8,726 nucleotides of DNA from an uncultured Actinomycetes bacterium (lineage in GTDB: Bacteria; Actinomycetota; Actinomycetes; Nanopelagicales; Nanopelagicaceae), in contig CAIZHC010000052.1 in assembly GCA_903932705.1 (NCBI GenBank), positions 1-8,726 of the forward strand, read 5' to 3'. Below are positions 1-6,334 of this stretch, piece by piece. Position 1 is the first letter of the stretch; the number at the start of each line of letters is the position of its first letter. The notes beneath the pieces were generated by a model. The model worked only from the letters and a program-made list of their open reading frames with translations, was not told where the DNA came from and made no database searches. The position numbers and the translations under genes were made by a program.

Positions 1-1
1 A

Positions 2-784
2 AGGTGGGCGGCATATCGCAAAGGCGCGCTCGCCCAATATGACCAGGCGCGGAACATTCCTGGCATTCCCGGAACAAGCAGATTGAGTCCACACCTGCGG
101 TGGGGTGAGATTCATCCCCGCACCATCTTGGCTGATCTCAACCAGAGCGCAGCTCATGAGATCTTTCGAAAAGAGATTGCTTGGCGTGAGTTCTATGCAG
201 ATGTTCTGCACCATAACCCTCACACATCTCGTGATTATTACGCGCCGAATTTTGCAAAGATGAAATATGACCAACCAACTAAGAAATTTGAAGCTTGGTG
301 CCAAGGTATGACTGGATACCCAATAGTCGATGCTGCTATGCGCCAGCTAGTCGCCGAGGGTTGGATGCATAACCGAACCCGCATGATCGTTGCATCCTTT
401 CTTGTAAAAGATTTACACATTGAGTGGCGTCATGGCGCAGATTTCTTTATGAAATATCTCATCGACAATGATGTGGCATCCAACTCGCATGGTTGGCAAT
501 GGACGGCGGGATGCGGAACCGACGCATCTCCTTATTACAGAGTTTTCAATCCAATCGAACAAGGAAGACGTTTTGATCCAGACGGGGTTTACATAAAGAG
601 ATATGTGCCTGAGCTTGCTCACTTATCAACCCCGGATATCCATACTCCATGGGAAGTGCTGGATGGATTAGCAAATGGTTATCCAACGCCGATCGTGGAT
701 CACGCAACCGAGCGCTTGGAATCTTTAGCAAGACTGGAAGCAATCAAGGTTTCCAAAGCACCATACCCCCACCAGAACGCTTAG
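2..784 (+). CDS. phr: Deoxyribodipyrimidine photolyase (class I CPD type), C-terminal part, 5' truncated by window edge
   Basis: Light-driven repair of UV-induced pyrimidine dimers in DNA, using FAD as the catalytic cofactor. The frame is open to the left edge, so the N-terminal antenna-binding domain is missing; 260 residues of the FAD-binding helical domain remain. A TTG at position 83 is not the start, because family sequence (GTSRLSPHLRWGEIHPR) runs straight through it. Visible motifs are WREFY (about residue 61), TGYPIVDAAMRQL (about 104), GWMHNRTRM (about 120), and GWQWTAGCGTDASPYYRVFN (about 164). Aligned by eye to E. coli PhrB, the N378, W359 and W382 equivalents are present, but the W306 position is Tyr (residue 89). 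GWQW followed by TDASPY favours a CPD photolyase over a cryptochrome. The last 41 bp overlap the convergent diguanylate cyclase gene. Confidence 0.95.
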   Translation, partial: RWAAYRKGALAQYDQARNIPGIPGTSRLSPHLRWGEIHPRTILADLNQSAAHEIFRKEIAWREFYADVLHHNPHTSRDYYAPNFAKMKYDQPTKKFEAWCQGMTGYPIVDAAMRQLVAEGWMHNRTRMIVASFLVKDLHIEWRHGADFFMKYLIDNDVASNSHGWQWTAGCGTDASPYYRVFNPIEQGRRFDPDGVYIKRYVPELAHLSTPDIHTPWEVLDGLANGYPTPIVDHATERLESLARLEAIKVSKAPYPHQNA

Positions 785-2132
785 CTTCATACATAGCGCT
801 ATCAGCCCTTCGTAAGAGTTCATCGCTACCATCGTTCACCACTCGACCAATACTCACTCCAACTTGTACTTCGTGCCCTTCGATGATGAGAGGGTAGGTA
901 AGAGTTGATGAGAGTGCCATTGCAACTTCAAGACCCTGCCGCTCACTTCCTGGAATTACAACTCCGAATTCATCACCTCCCAACCTTGCCAGAAGTGCTC
1001 CGTGTGGAATCACTCGCGAGAACCGAAGAGAGATCTGCCTGAGTAATTTATCGCCCGCATCGTGGCCCAAGGAGTCGTTTACTGCCTTAAATCCATTGAG
1101 ATCTAATAACAATATGGTTCCGGCATCAGATGCGAGAAGTGCTATCTCGCTCATAAATCTTCGTCGATTAGCTAAACCCGTTAATTCATCAATCCGAGAA
1201 AGTTCCAAGTTTGCACTCGCGCTTCTTGCATCCTGTAAAGCAACGGTAAGCCTCAGTACCGCCAGTGCCACGGTTGCTATCGCGGGAATCAAAGCCGCGG
1301 ATGGAATGGATGCACGCTTGAGTGCAGACATTGTGAGAATCGCTCCACTAAATATCATCGCGAATGTGGTCGCGGCTCCCACTATTTTTTCACTCAACTG
1401 CGCATCCCCGCCGTGATGCCAAAGCGCCTCGGCGATGAGAGCGATACCGACCAACCATCCGTCATCGCTTAATTGTGCAAATGCGTATCCAGTTGTTGCA
1501 GATTTGTATAGAAAATAGAGATCGGTGGCAGTGAATACTGCGATTCCAAGAAGGAACAAAGTAGAGCGAAGTGCTCTAGGTTGAACAAAGACAATGATGA
1601 GAGCAATTGCTAAAAGTATTACATCCCCTATCGGGTAGACGATTGATAAGAATACTGTCGCAGAACTTCCCTCGAAATGCCTCATTGCATTCTTCAGGAA
1701 GAGAGTGCCAATGAGAGAGGAGAATCCCAGAGTAATAATTACAACGTCGAGCAACTCCATAGCCCGAAATTTTCTGTGCGCAGTAAGAGCTCGTATCAAT
1801 CCAAAGAGAACCAAGGGATAAAAGAAGATGTAACAGAGATCAGAGATCTTGGACCAAAGTGCGGTCTCGTAAAAAGAATTCCAAGTTGTCTCCGTTGAAC
1901 CTATTGCCCATAGGAATATGGCGGCGCTGAGTGAGAGGCGTGCCAAGTGATCATTAAAAGTTGGCGCAAAAAATGCAATAGCGGCAGCTAAGAGCGCGAT
2001 GGCGTTATAAAGGTAGAGATCGAGAAATGGAGTTGATTGGTGGATAACTCCGCGAAGCACTACGTGGAGCAGAAGCAGCGAGAAGGTCGCAACCCGCAAT
2101 TTCAGGTATGAATTTGCGGTCCCAATCGCCAT
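744..2132 (-). CDS. Membrane-anchored GGDEF diguanylate cyclase
   Basis: Predicted to make cyclic di-GMP from two GTP at the inner face of the membrane. Numbering is from the ATG at 2132, giving 462 residues; an in-frame TTG directly before it (2135) is an alternative start, and no Shine-Dalgarno sequence is visible for either. Residues 10-300 hold about ten hydrophobic segments, probably a sensory membrane module that I cannot assign to a named MASE-type family. A short linker leads to the GGDEF domain (about 310-462), with DELTGLANRR at 315-324, DLNGFKAVNDSLGHDAGD at about 344-361, and an intact RLGGDEF with GGDEF at 385-389. The catalytic signature is complete, so the enzyme is probably active. 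The RxxD inhibitory site expected upstream of GGDEF reads PHGA (376-379), so product inhibition through that site should be absent. No EAL or HD-GYP domain is present. The 3' end overlaps the photolyase gene. Confidence 0.93.
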   Translation of the reverse strand: MAIGTANSYLKLRVATFSLLLLHVVLRGVIHQSTPFLDLYLYNAIALLAAAIAFFAPTFNDHLARLSLSAAIFLWAIGSTETTWNSFYETALWSKISDLCYIFFYPLVLFGLIRALTAHRKFRAMELLDVVIITLGFSSLIGTLFLKNAMRHFEGSSATVFLSIVYPIGDVILLAIALIIVFVQPRALRSTLFLLGIAVFTATDLYFLYKSATTGYAFAQLSDDGWLVGIALIAEALWHHGGDAQLSEKIVGAATTFAMIFSGAILTMSALKRASIPSAALIPAIATVALAVLRLTVALQDARSASANLELSRIDELTGLANRRRFMSEIALLASDAGTILLLDLNGFKAVNDSLGHDAGDKLLRQISLRFSRVIPHGALLARLGGDEFGVVIPGSERQGLEVAMALSSTLTYPLIIEGHEVQVGVSIGRVVNDGSDELLRRADSAMYEAKRSGGGMVLWKP

Positions 2133-2212
2133 CAAAAGAGGCTAACTAAAAATGGAAGTGGGGTCAGTAGATTTACTGCCCGTTATCCAGCAAAGAGAAG
2201 CAGCCAAAAGAA

Positions 2213-2243
2213 ATCGCCCACCGCTCTAGGAGCGATGGGCGAT
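2213..2243 (-). terminator. Rho-independent terminator of the secreted helical protein gene
   Basis: The near-perfect hairpin has arms ATCGCCCA/TGGGCGAT (2213-2220 and 2236-2243), one C-A mismatch, inner arms CGCTC/GAGCG (2222-2226 and 2230-2234) and a 3-nt loop. On the minus strand it is followed by a T-rich stretch (TTTCTTTTGG). It begins 21 bp past the stop codon of the gene ending at 2265, so it fits termination of that transcript and separates it from the diguanylate cyclase gene downstream. The plus-strand side lacks a T tract. Confidence 0.85.
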
Positions 2244-2264
2244 CCGGTACTTAATGCGCCTGGT

Positions 2265-3050
2265 TTATAGTCCAGTTTTGCAAGCGGCAGCGCGTGTGCT
2301 TTTGGCAGATGCGATTTCAGAGGTGAGTTGAGAAGTTAACTCTTTCTGTTGCGCAATCGCGCCATTAACTGTTGAGGTCCATGTTGCGATTGCATTTTGA
2401 TCACTGGTAATCGTTTGATTAATGCGAGCAACGGTCTTGTTCAACTGATCAATCGTCTGTTGACGATACTTCACACCAGTTGTGTAAGCGTTAATTGTTG
2501 CTTGGTCATTCTTAGCTTTTTGACTTCCTACGACATCCTTTGCGAGTGCATCTTGCGCAGCCTTGAGACCTGCTTGGTCGGCAGTGAGCTTTGCTTGATA
2601 CGCCGCGATGGCGTTGGCATAACCAATAACCGTGACAGAAGGTTTGTGTGTGGCAGGGTCATATTCGATGGTGTACGAATTCTTGTTCATGATTGCATCG
2701 AGTGAGGTTTGCGCCACTGTAAGTGCATTCTGATATGAAGCAAGCAAACTTTGGGATTGACTTGTGGCATTAGATGCATTTTTTGTGTATGTGGCTAAGT
2801 TAGCTACATCTGAGGCATATGTAGCCTGCGCATCTATGCAATTCTTGGTCGCCCAAATATTCTTAGGAGTGGTCTTGAGTGGATTGGCAATGCAGGTGTA
2901 GGTACCTGATTTCGCCTTAAGGGTGGTGCAGGCGGTGCCCTGCTTGCCGACGGCATCCGCAGATGCGCTCAGAGCAATCGAACCGCTGAGAACGAGAGCA
3001 CTTGCGATAAGTACGCTGGCCAGCTTTCGTGTAGTGAGCTTTGACATCAT
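2265..3050 (-). CDS. Secreted helix-rich (coiled-coil-like) protein of unknown function
   Basis: I do not recognise a named family. The start is set by a strong GGAGG (3056-3060): ATG at 3050 is 5 nt away and the adjacent ATG at 3047 is 8 nt away; an in-frame TTG at 3062 overlaps the ribosome binding site and is unlikely. From 3050 the protein has 261 residues. A signal peptide is clear: basic start, hydrophobic core at about 10-29, probable cleavage after ADA at residue 33. A small Cys segment follows (C41, C53, C71, with W66). Next come an Ala/Gln/Asn-rich helix (about 72-121), a short Tyr/Val-rich stretch that may be a beta hairpin (122-144), and a second long helix (about 145-250), ending in C257-KTGL. 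This suggests an exported antiparallel helical hairpin closed by disulfides. A surface or cell-envelope role is inference. The gene is followed by its own terminator, so it is probably monocistronic. Confidence 0.85.
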   Translation of the reverse strand: MMSKLTTRKLASVLIASALVLSGSIALSASADAVGKQGTACTTLKAKSGTYTCIANPLKTTPKNIWATKNCIDAQATYASDVANLATYTKNASNATSQSQSLLASYQNALTVAQTSLDAIMNKNSYTIEYDPATHKPSVTVIGYANAIAAYQAKLTADQAGLKAAQDALAKDVVGSQKAKNDQATINAYTTGVKYRQQTIDQLNKTVARINQTITSDQNAIATWTSTVNGAIAQQKELTSQLTSEIASAKSTRAAACKTGL

Positions 3051-3098
3051 TAATTCCTCCAATAGGCCCAGGTCCTCTGGGTCACGCGGGTAATTCTA
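3051..3098 (-). promoter_or_regulatory. Candidate promoter and 5' leader of the secreted protein gene
   Basis: On the minus strand TAGAAT (3093-3098) matches the -10 consensus at five of six bases and would place the transcript start near 3086. No convincing -35 box lies 16-18 nt upstream. The resulting leader of about 36 nt contains a small hairpin (CCCAG/CTGGG, 3067-3071 with 3077-3081) and then the GGAGG ribosome binding site. The call rests mainly on the -10 match. Confidence 0.4.
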
Positions 3099-3191
3099 GA
3101 GTGAAACTCCTGTAATAAATGGGCAGAACGGGTGCTTCAGCCGTGAAGTTGGTGTGAATTCCCACGGATAAACTACCCATTGCATAGAAAT

Positions 3192-3264
3192 GTCCCAGTA
3201 GCTCAGTGGATAGAGCGACCGCCTCCTAAGCGGTAGGCCACGGGTTCAACTCCCGTCTGGGACA
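3192..3264 (+). tRNA. tRNA-Arg, anticodon CCT
   Basis: A full cloverleaf of 73 nt can be drawn by eye: acceptor stem GTCCCAG/CTGGGAC, D-stem GCTC/GAGC, anticodon stem ACCGC/GCGGT with loop CTCCTAA, and T-stem ACGGG/CCCGT with loop TTCAACT. The discriminator base is A. The anticodon CCT at 3225-3227 reads the AGG arginine codon. The 3' CCA is not encoded and must be added after transcription. A possible -10 box TAAACT (3169-3174) precedes the gene by 17 nt with only a weak -35. The stop codon of the convergent purU gene begins one base after the tRNA, leaving no room for a separate terminator. Confidence 0.97.
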
Positions 3265-3265
3265 C

Positions 3266-4093
3266 TCAGAAGATGATTGTTCTATCGCCCGCTATGAAGA
3301 TTCGATCCTCTGCGTAGAGTTTTACAGCCTTTGAGAGAACTCTCCGTTCAATATCTCGACCGATTGCAATGAGATCCTCGGGAGTTGCTGCGTGCGTTAC
3401 ATGTGCGACATCTTGCTCAATGATTGGGCCCTCGTCTAAATCCGACGTCACAAAGTGGGCAGTTGCTCCAATGATCTTTACGCCTCGCGCATGTGCCTGG
3501 TGGTAGGGCTTGGCTCCTTTAAATCCTGGCAAGAACGAGTGATGGATATTGATAATCCGTCCAGAGTAAGTGCTGCAAAAATCTGAACTTAAGATTTGCA
3601 TGTAGCGTGCGAGCACAATGAAATCAATGTTGTGGCTGACTATCGATTCAATGATTGTCTCCTCGGCAATCGCCTTATCTTCTTCTAAATGCAGAAAAGG
3701 AATTCCGTGAGATTCTACGAGTGAACGCAACTCATCTCGATTAGATAGAACGGCTGGAATTTCAACTGGCAGCTCACCGAGTTCTTGAAGGTAGAGCAGA
3801 TCTCGAAGGCAATGGCTCTCTTTAGTCACAAGTACAAGGGCGCGCTTCTTGGTGGAGGTCTCTCGGATTTCTAGCGCAGGATTTAGGTGTTGCAACCCGG
3901 TTCGAAGAGTGCTTGTTGCCTCCGCCAGAGTCTGTTCAGATTCGATTCTGGTTCGCATAACAAACAATCCAGTGGTGGGATCGGTAAATTGTTGATTCTC
4001 AATGATGTTTCCATTTGCAGCCAGAACTGCCGAAGTCATTGAATGAACAATCCCAGGCTGGTCTTTGCAGGTGAGTGTAAGAATCGCATCCAT
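3266..4093 (-). CDS. purU: Formyltetrahydrofolate deformylase PurU
   Basis: Hydrolyses 10-formyltetrahydrofolate to tetrahydrofolate and formate, balancing one-carbon folate pools and supplying formate for PurT-type purine synthesis. At 275 residues it has normal family length. The N-terminus is an ACT domain (about 3-75, with TLTCKDQPGIVHSMT), the usual site of regulation in this family. The formyltransferase-fold hydrolase domain (about 83-275) carries INIHHSFLPGFKGAKPYHQA, with N182 and H184, and TSDLDEGPII with D220. These match the Asn-His-Asp catalytic trio known in the related PurN. The ATG at 4093 lacks a clear Shine-Dalgarno sequence. Its G and codons 2-5 form one arm of a perfect 13-bp inverted repeat with the leader. 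The gene lies 49 bp downstream of the mmpL stop on the same strand, so read-through from the pump is possible; I found no convincing own promoter. Confidence 0.96.
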   Translation of the reverse strand: MDAILTLTCKDQPGIVHSMTSAVLAANGNIIENQQFTDPTTGLFVMRTRIESEQTLAEATSTLRTGLQHLNPALEIRETSTKKRALVLVTKESHCLRDLLYLQELGELPVEIPAVLSNRDELRSLVESHGIPFLHLEEDKAIAEETIIESIVSHNIDFIVLARYMQILSSDFCSTYSGRIINIHHSFLPGFKGAKPYHQAHARGVKIIGATAHFVTSDLDEGPIIEQDVAHVTHAATPEDLIAIGRDIERRVLSKAVKLYAEDRIFIAGDRTIIF

Positions 4094-4127
4094 CCACAGA
4101 TGGTACCTGCGGAAGGATGCGATTCTT
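4079..4127 (-). repeat. Perfect 13-bp inverted repeat spanning the purU start codon
   Basis: Arms AAGAATCGCATCC (4079-4091) and GGATGCGATTCTT (4115-4127) are exact reverse complements separated by 23 nt. In the purU transcript the 5' arm lies in the leader, while the 3' arm is the last base of the start codon plus codons 2-5. A smaller hairpin (CCATC/GATGG, 4099-4103 with 4090-4094) also includes the AUG and competes for two bases of the larger stem. Downstream on the purU strand there is no T tract, so it does not look like a terminator for mmpL. Start-codon occlusion is the simplest functional reading but is inferred. Confidence 0.75.
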
Positions 4128-4142
4128 TCTAGATAGTGATTG

Positions 4143-6242
4143 CTAGTGTGAAATTGTGAAGCGCTTGAGCCCTTCTGGTGCCCACCAATTTCGCTCTCCG
4201 AAGAGACGCATCAATGCCGGAACGAGAAGTGCTCGGATGAGAGTCGAATCTAGGAGGATCGCAAAAGCAACCCCGAATCCAAGAGTCTTTATATTTGTAA
4301 CACCACTTGTCAGGAAGGCCGCGAAGACAACGGCTAGGAGAACAGCCGCTGAGGTGATGATGCGAGCCGATCGCTGTAAGCCGGTGGCGACTGCGTCAAC
4401 ATTATCGCGACCTGCATCGTGTTCTTCTTTGATTCGTGAGAGAAGGAAAACTTCGTAGTCCATGGAGAGACCAAAGGTAACTACACAGATCAGAATCACC
4501 ATCGATGTATCAATGGAACCCGTTTTCGTAAATGAACCAACCAGCCATGTTAAGTGACCGGAAACGAAGATCCAGGAGAGCGCTCCGATTGTTGCGCTCA
4601 GCGAGAGGATGTTCAAGATGACCGCCTTGATTGGCAAGATAATCGAACCTGTATACATAAAGAGCAGGAGTAAGACGCTTAGCGCGATCCAACCCAAAGC
4701 CCATGGCAAGGTGCGTGAAATCCCACTCTGCGTATCGGTGTACTCCGCTGCAGTTCCACCAACATATGTTTTCAATGAGGTGGATATTGCTCGAACGGAT
4801 TCAATTTGCTGCTGTGCCTCATTTGTTCGGGGACTTATAGAAGAGATAGCCGAAATACGAGCATCACTGCCAACAATTTGTGGAACAGAGACAGAAACTA
4901 TCTTCGTGACTTTGCCAAGTTCAGCTGAGTAGGTAGTCAATTGCTCTGCATGTGAAGCGCCTCCCGGGATGATGATTTCAATTGGGTTTGCGCTTTGACC
5001 GTCGAACTCCTTGGTGCTTACCGCACTGGCAATTGCCGCCTTATTGCTTGCTGGAAGCGCGCGACTATCCACTTCTGAGAAGACGATGTTCTTGATTGGT
5101 GTTGCCAGGATCGCCAAAATGATGAGAGCGAAGGTAACAACGGCTACTGGACGCTTCATAACGAAGCGAGCAGTTTGCGCCCAACGGCCATTCTCCTTTG
5201 GAGTAATTGCACTTTTGCGCACCACGAATTTATCAACGCGAGTTCCGAGCATTGCCAAAATTGCAGGAAGAGGAATGAGCGCACCAAAAACTGCGGTAAT
5301 TACTACGCCAACGCCGGCGTAACCAAAAGATTTGAGGAACATGAGGGGGAAGAACATCAAAGAAACTACGGTCACGAGAACTGTGAGTCCGGAGAAGAAG
5401 ACCGTGCGTCCAGCTGTTGCAACGGTTCGTGCTACAGATTCTTCTACTGATTTACCTGAGTGAAGTTCTTCTCGGAAGCGATTAACTATAAGGAGCGAGT
5501 AATCGATTCCAAGTCCAAGTCCCATACCGGTGGTGAGGTTAAGAGCGAAGATGCTTACTCCGGTGGCAAGGCTTATGAGATAGAGGATCAGGAATGTTCC
5601 AAGGATTGCGCTTAGTCCTACGACCAGTGGCATTGCTGATGAAATTAGCCCTCCGAAGATGAAGATGAGGAGGATGAAGGTGAGGGGAATTGAAATGGAC
5701 TCAGCTACGGCGAGATCCTTAGAAATCTTGGAGCCAATCGCCTGATTGATCATTGCACTTCCGCCTACATAGACGCGCAATGACTTATAGGTGCCGTCGT
5801 ACTTAGCTTGGATTGTCTTTGCGAGGTCTTTGGCTGTGCTTGGGTCACTACCCGTTGAATAAACGAAGAGGTAGGCAGATTTTCCATCAATACTTTTTAG
5901 TGCGGGGGCACCGCCAGCAGACCAGAAAGAGAGAACCTTGGTTACTCCTGCCTCTTGGGAAATGGATTTCTCAAGAGATGCGGCATCCGCGACAGTTGCT
6001 GGGTCAGTAACTGAGGTAGTGCTCTTTACAACAAGAGCTAGCGCAGGATCTTTTACGTGAAAGGTTGAGCCAAGGTAGCTGGCTGCCTTTACCGAGTCGC
6101 TATTTGGGTCGTTGTAGCCACCGTTATCTAACCGGGGGATGAGGAGTGAGCTGGTGGATCCAGCTCCAATGAGGATGAGGATGAATAGGGCTAACACCGA
6201 TTTACGGCGTCTTACGAGGGTATGGCCAAGTTTCTCAAACAT
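4143..6242 (-). CDS. MMPL-family RND transporter (proton-driven exporter)
   Basis: A 699-residue inner-membrane transporter built as a duplicated half: one membrane helix, a large extracytoplasmic domain, then five helices, repeated, for twelve helices in total. The first half has TM1 at about 15-36, an external domain at 37-180, and GMGLGLGIDYSLL with D247-Y248. The second half has TM7 at about 365-386, an external domain at 387-512, and TFGLSMDYEVFL with D595-Y596. These Asp-Tyr pairs match the proton relay known in MmpL3-type proteins. YVGGSAM (158-164) and YVGGTAAEYTD (493-503) are the matching repeats of the two external domains. Substrates cannot be read from sequence; lipids, drugs or other hydrophobic compounds are usual for the family. 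The ATG at 6242 has a weak AAAGG seven bases upstream. Divergence from a TetR gene with shared operators suggests induction by its substrate. Confidence 0.95.
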   Translation of the reverse strand: MFEKLGHTLVRRRKSVLALFILILIGAGSTSSLLIPRLDNGGYNDPNSDSVKAASYLGSTFHVKDPALALVVKSTTSVTDPATVADAASLEKSISQEAGVTKVLSFWSAGGAPALKSIDGKSAYLFVYSTGSDPSTAKDLAKTIQAKYDGTYKSLRVYVGGSAMINQAIGSKISKDLAVAESISIPLTFILLIFIFGGLISSAMPLVVGLSAILGTFLILYLISLATGVSIFALNLTTGMGLGLGIDYSLLIVNRFREELHSGKSVEESVARTVATAGRTVFFSGLTVLVTVVSLMFFPLMFLKSFGYAGVGVVITAVFGALIPLPAILAMLGTRVDKFVVRKSAITPKENGRWAQTARFVMKRPVAVVTFALIILAILATPIKNIVFSEVDSRALPASNKAAIASAVSTKEFDGQSANPIEIIIPGGASHAEQLTTYSAELGKVTKIVSVSVPQIVGSDARISAISSISPRTNEAQQQIESVRAISTSLKTYVGGTAAEYTDTQSGISRTLPWALGWIALSVLLLLFMYTGSIILPIKAVILNILSLSATIGALSWIFVSGHLTWLVGSFTKTGSIDTSMVILICVVTFGLSMDYEVFLLSRIKEEHDAGRDNVDAVATGLQRSARIITSAAVLLAVVFAAFLTSGVTNIKTLGFGVAFAILLDSTLIRALLVPALMRLFGERNWWAPEGLKRFTISH

Positions 6243-6266
6243 GGTCGGGCCTTTCAGGAGGTGGGT

Positions 6267-6308
6267 ATCTGAATAGTGTTCAGATTATGGGGTGTTGATT
6301 TGAACACT
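6267..6308. promoter_or_regulatory. Operator region for the divergent TetR repressor
   Basis: Two palindromic elements are seen. The first is ATCTGAATAGTGTTCAGAT (6267-6285), with perfect 7-bp arms around a 5-bp centre. The second is GTGTTGATTTGAACAC (6292-6307), with 12 of 16 positions symmetric. Both contain the 8-mer AGTGTTCA, in opposite orientations (6275-6282 forward, 6301-6308 as TGAACACT). The elements overlap promoter parts of both genes, as expected for TetR-family autoregulation plus control of the pump. Binding by this particular repressor is inferred from position. Confidence 0.7.
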
Positions 6309-6313
6309 GTCAA
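6284..6313 (-). promoter_or_regulatory. Promoter of the MMPL transporter gene
   Basis: On the minus strand a perfect -35 box TTGACA (6308-6313) is followed after 18 nt by CATAAT (6284-6289), five of six bases of the -10 consensus. The transcript would begin near 6277, leaving a leader of about 35 nt. The palindrome at 6267-6285 covers the start point and touches the -10. The other palindrome lies in the spacer and abuts the -35, so a bound repressor would block polymerase. Confidence 0.8.
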
Positions 6314-6328
6314 GTTTCAGGAGATACT
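6300..6328 (+). promoter_or_regulatory. Promoter of the tetR gene, probably giving a leaderless mRNA
   Basis: TTGAAC (6300-6305) and GATACT (6323-6328) are separated by 17 nt. Transcription would begin about seven bases after the -10, at or next to the GTG start codon at 6335. The -35 overlaps the palindrome at 6292-6307 and lies beside the -35 of the pump promoter on the other strand, so the two promoters probably compete. An AGGAG (6319-6323), 11 nt before the GTG, would serve as a ribosome binding site only if a promoter further upstream were used. Confidence 0.6.
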
Positions 6329-6334
6329 TAGGGC

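Noticed and set aside
83..85. TTG as start of the photolyase gene
   Set aside because: Conserved photolyase sequence continues upstream in the same frame to the window edge, so the gene is truncated, not started here.
2165..2178. Hairpin CAGTA-GATT-TACTG upstream of the diguanylate cyclase
   Set aside because: Five-base AT-rich stem of the size expected by chance and no recognisable promoter nearby.
3051..3062. In-frame TTG at 3062 as start of the secreted protein
   Set aside because: The TTG overlaps the GGAGG ribosome binding site; the ATGs at 3050/3047 are correctly spaced and give a standard signal peptide.
3135..3148. Hairpin CTTCA-GCCG-TGAAG upstream of the tRNA
   Set aside because: Short stem without a T tract or promoter link; could be chance.
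4079..4127. Inverted repeat as terminator of the MMPL transporter
   Set aside because: On the minus strand the stem is followed by ACACTCACC with no T tract, and the stem includes purU coding sequence.
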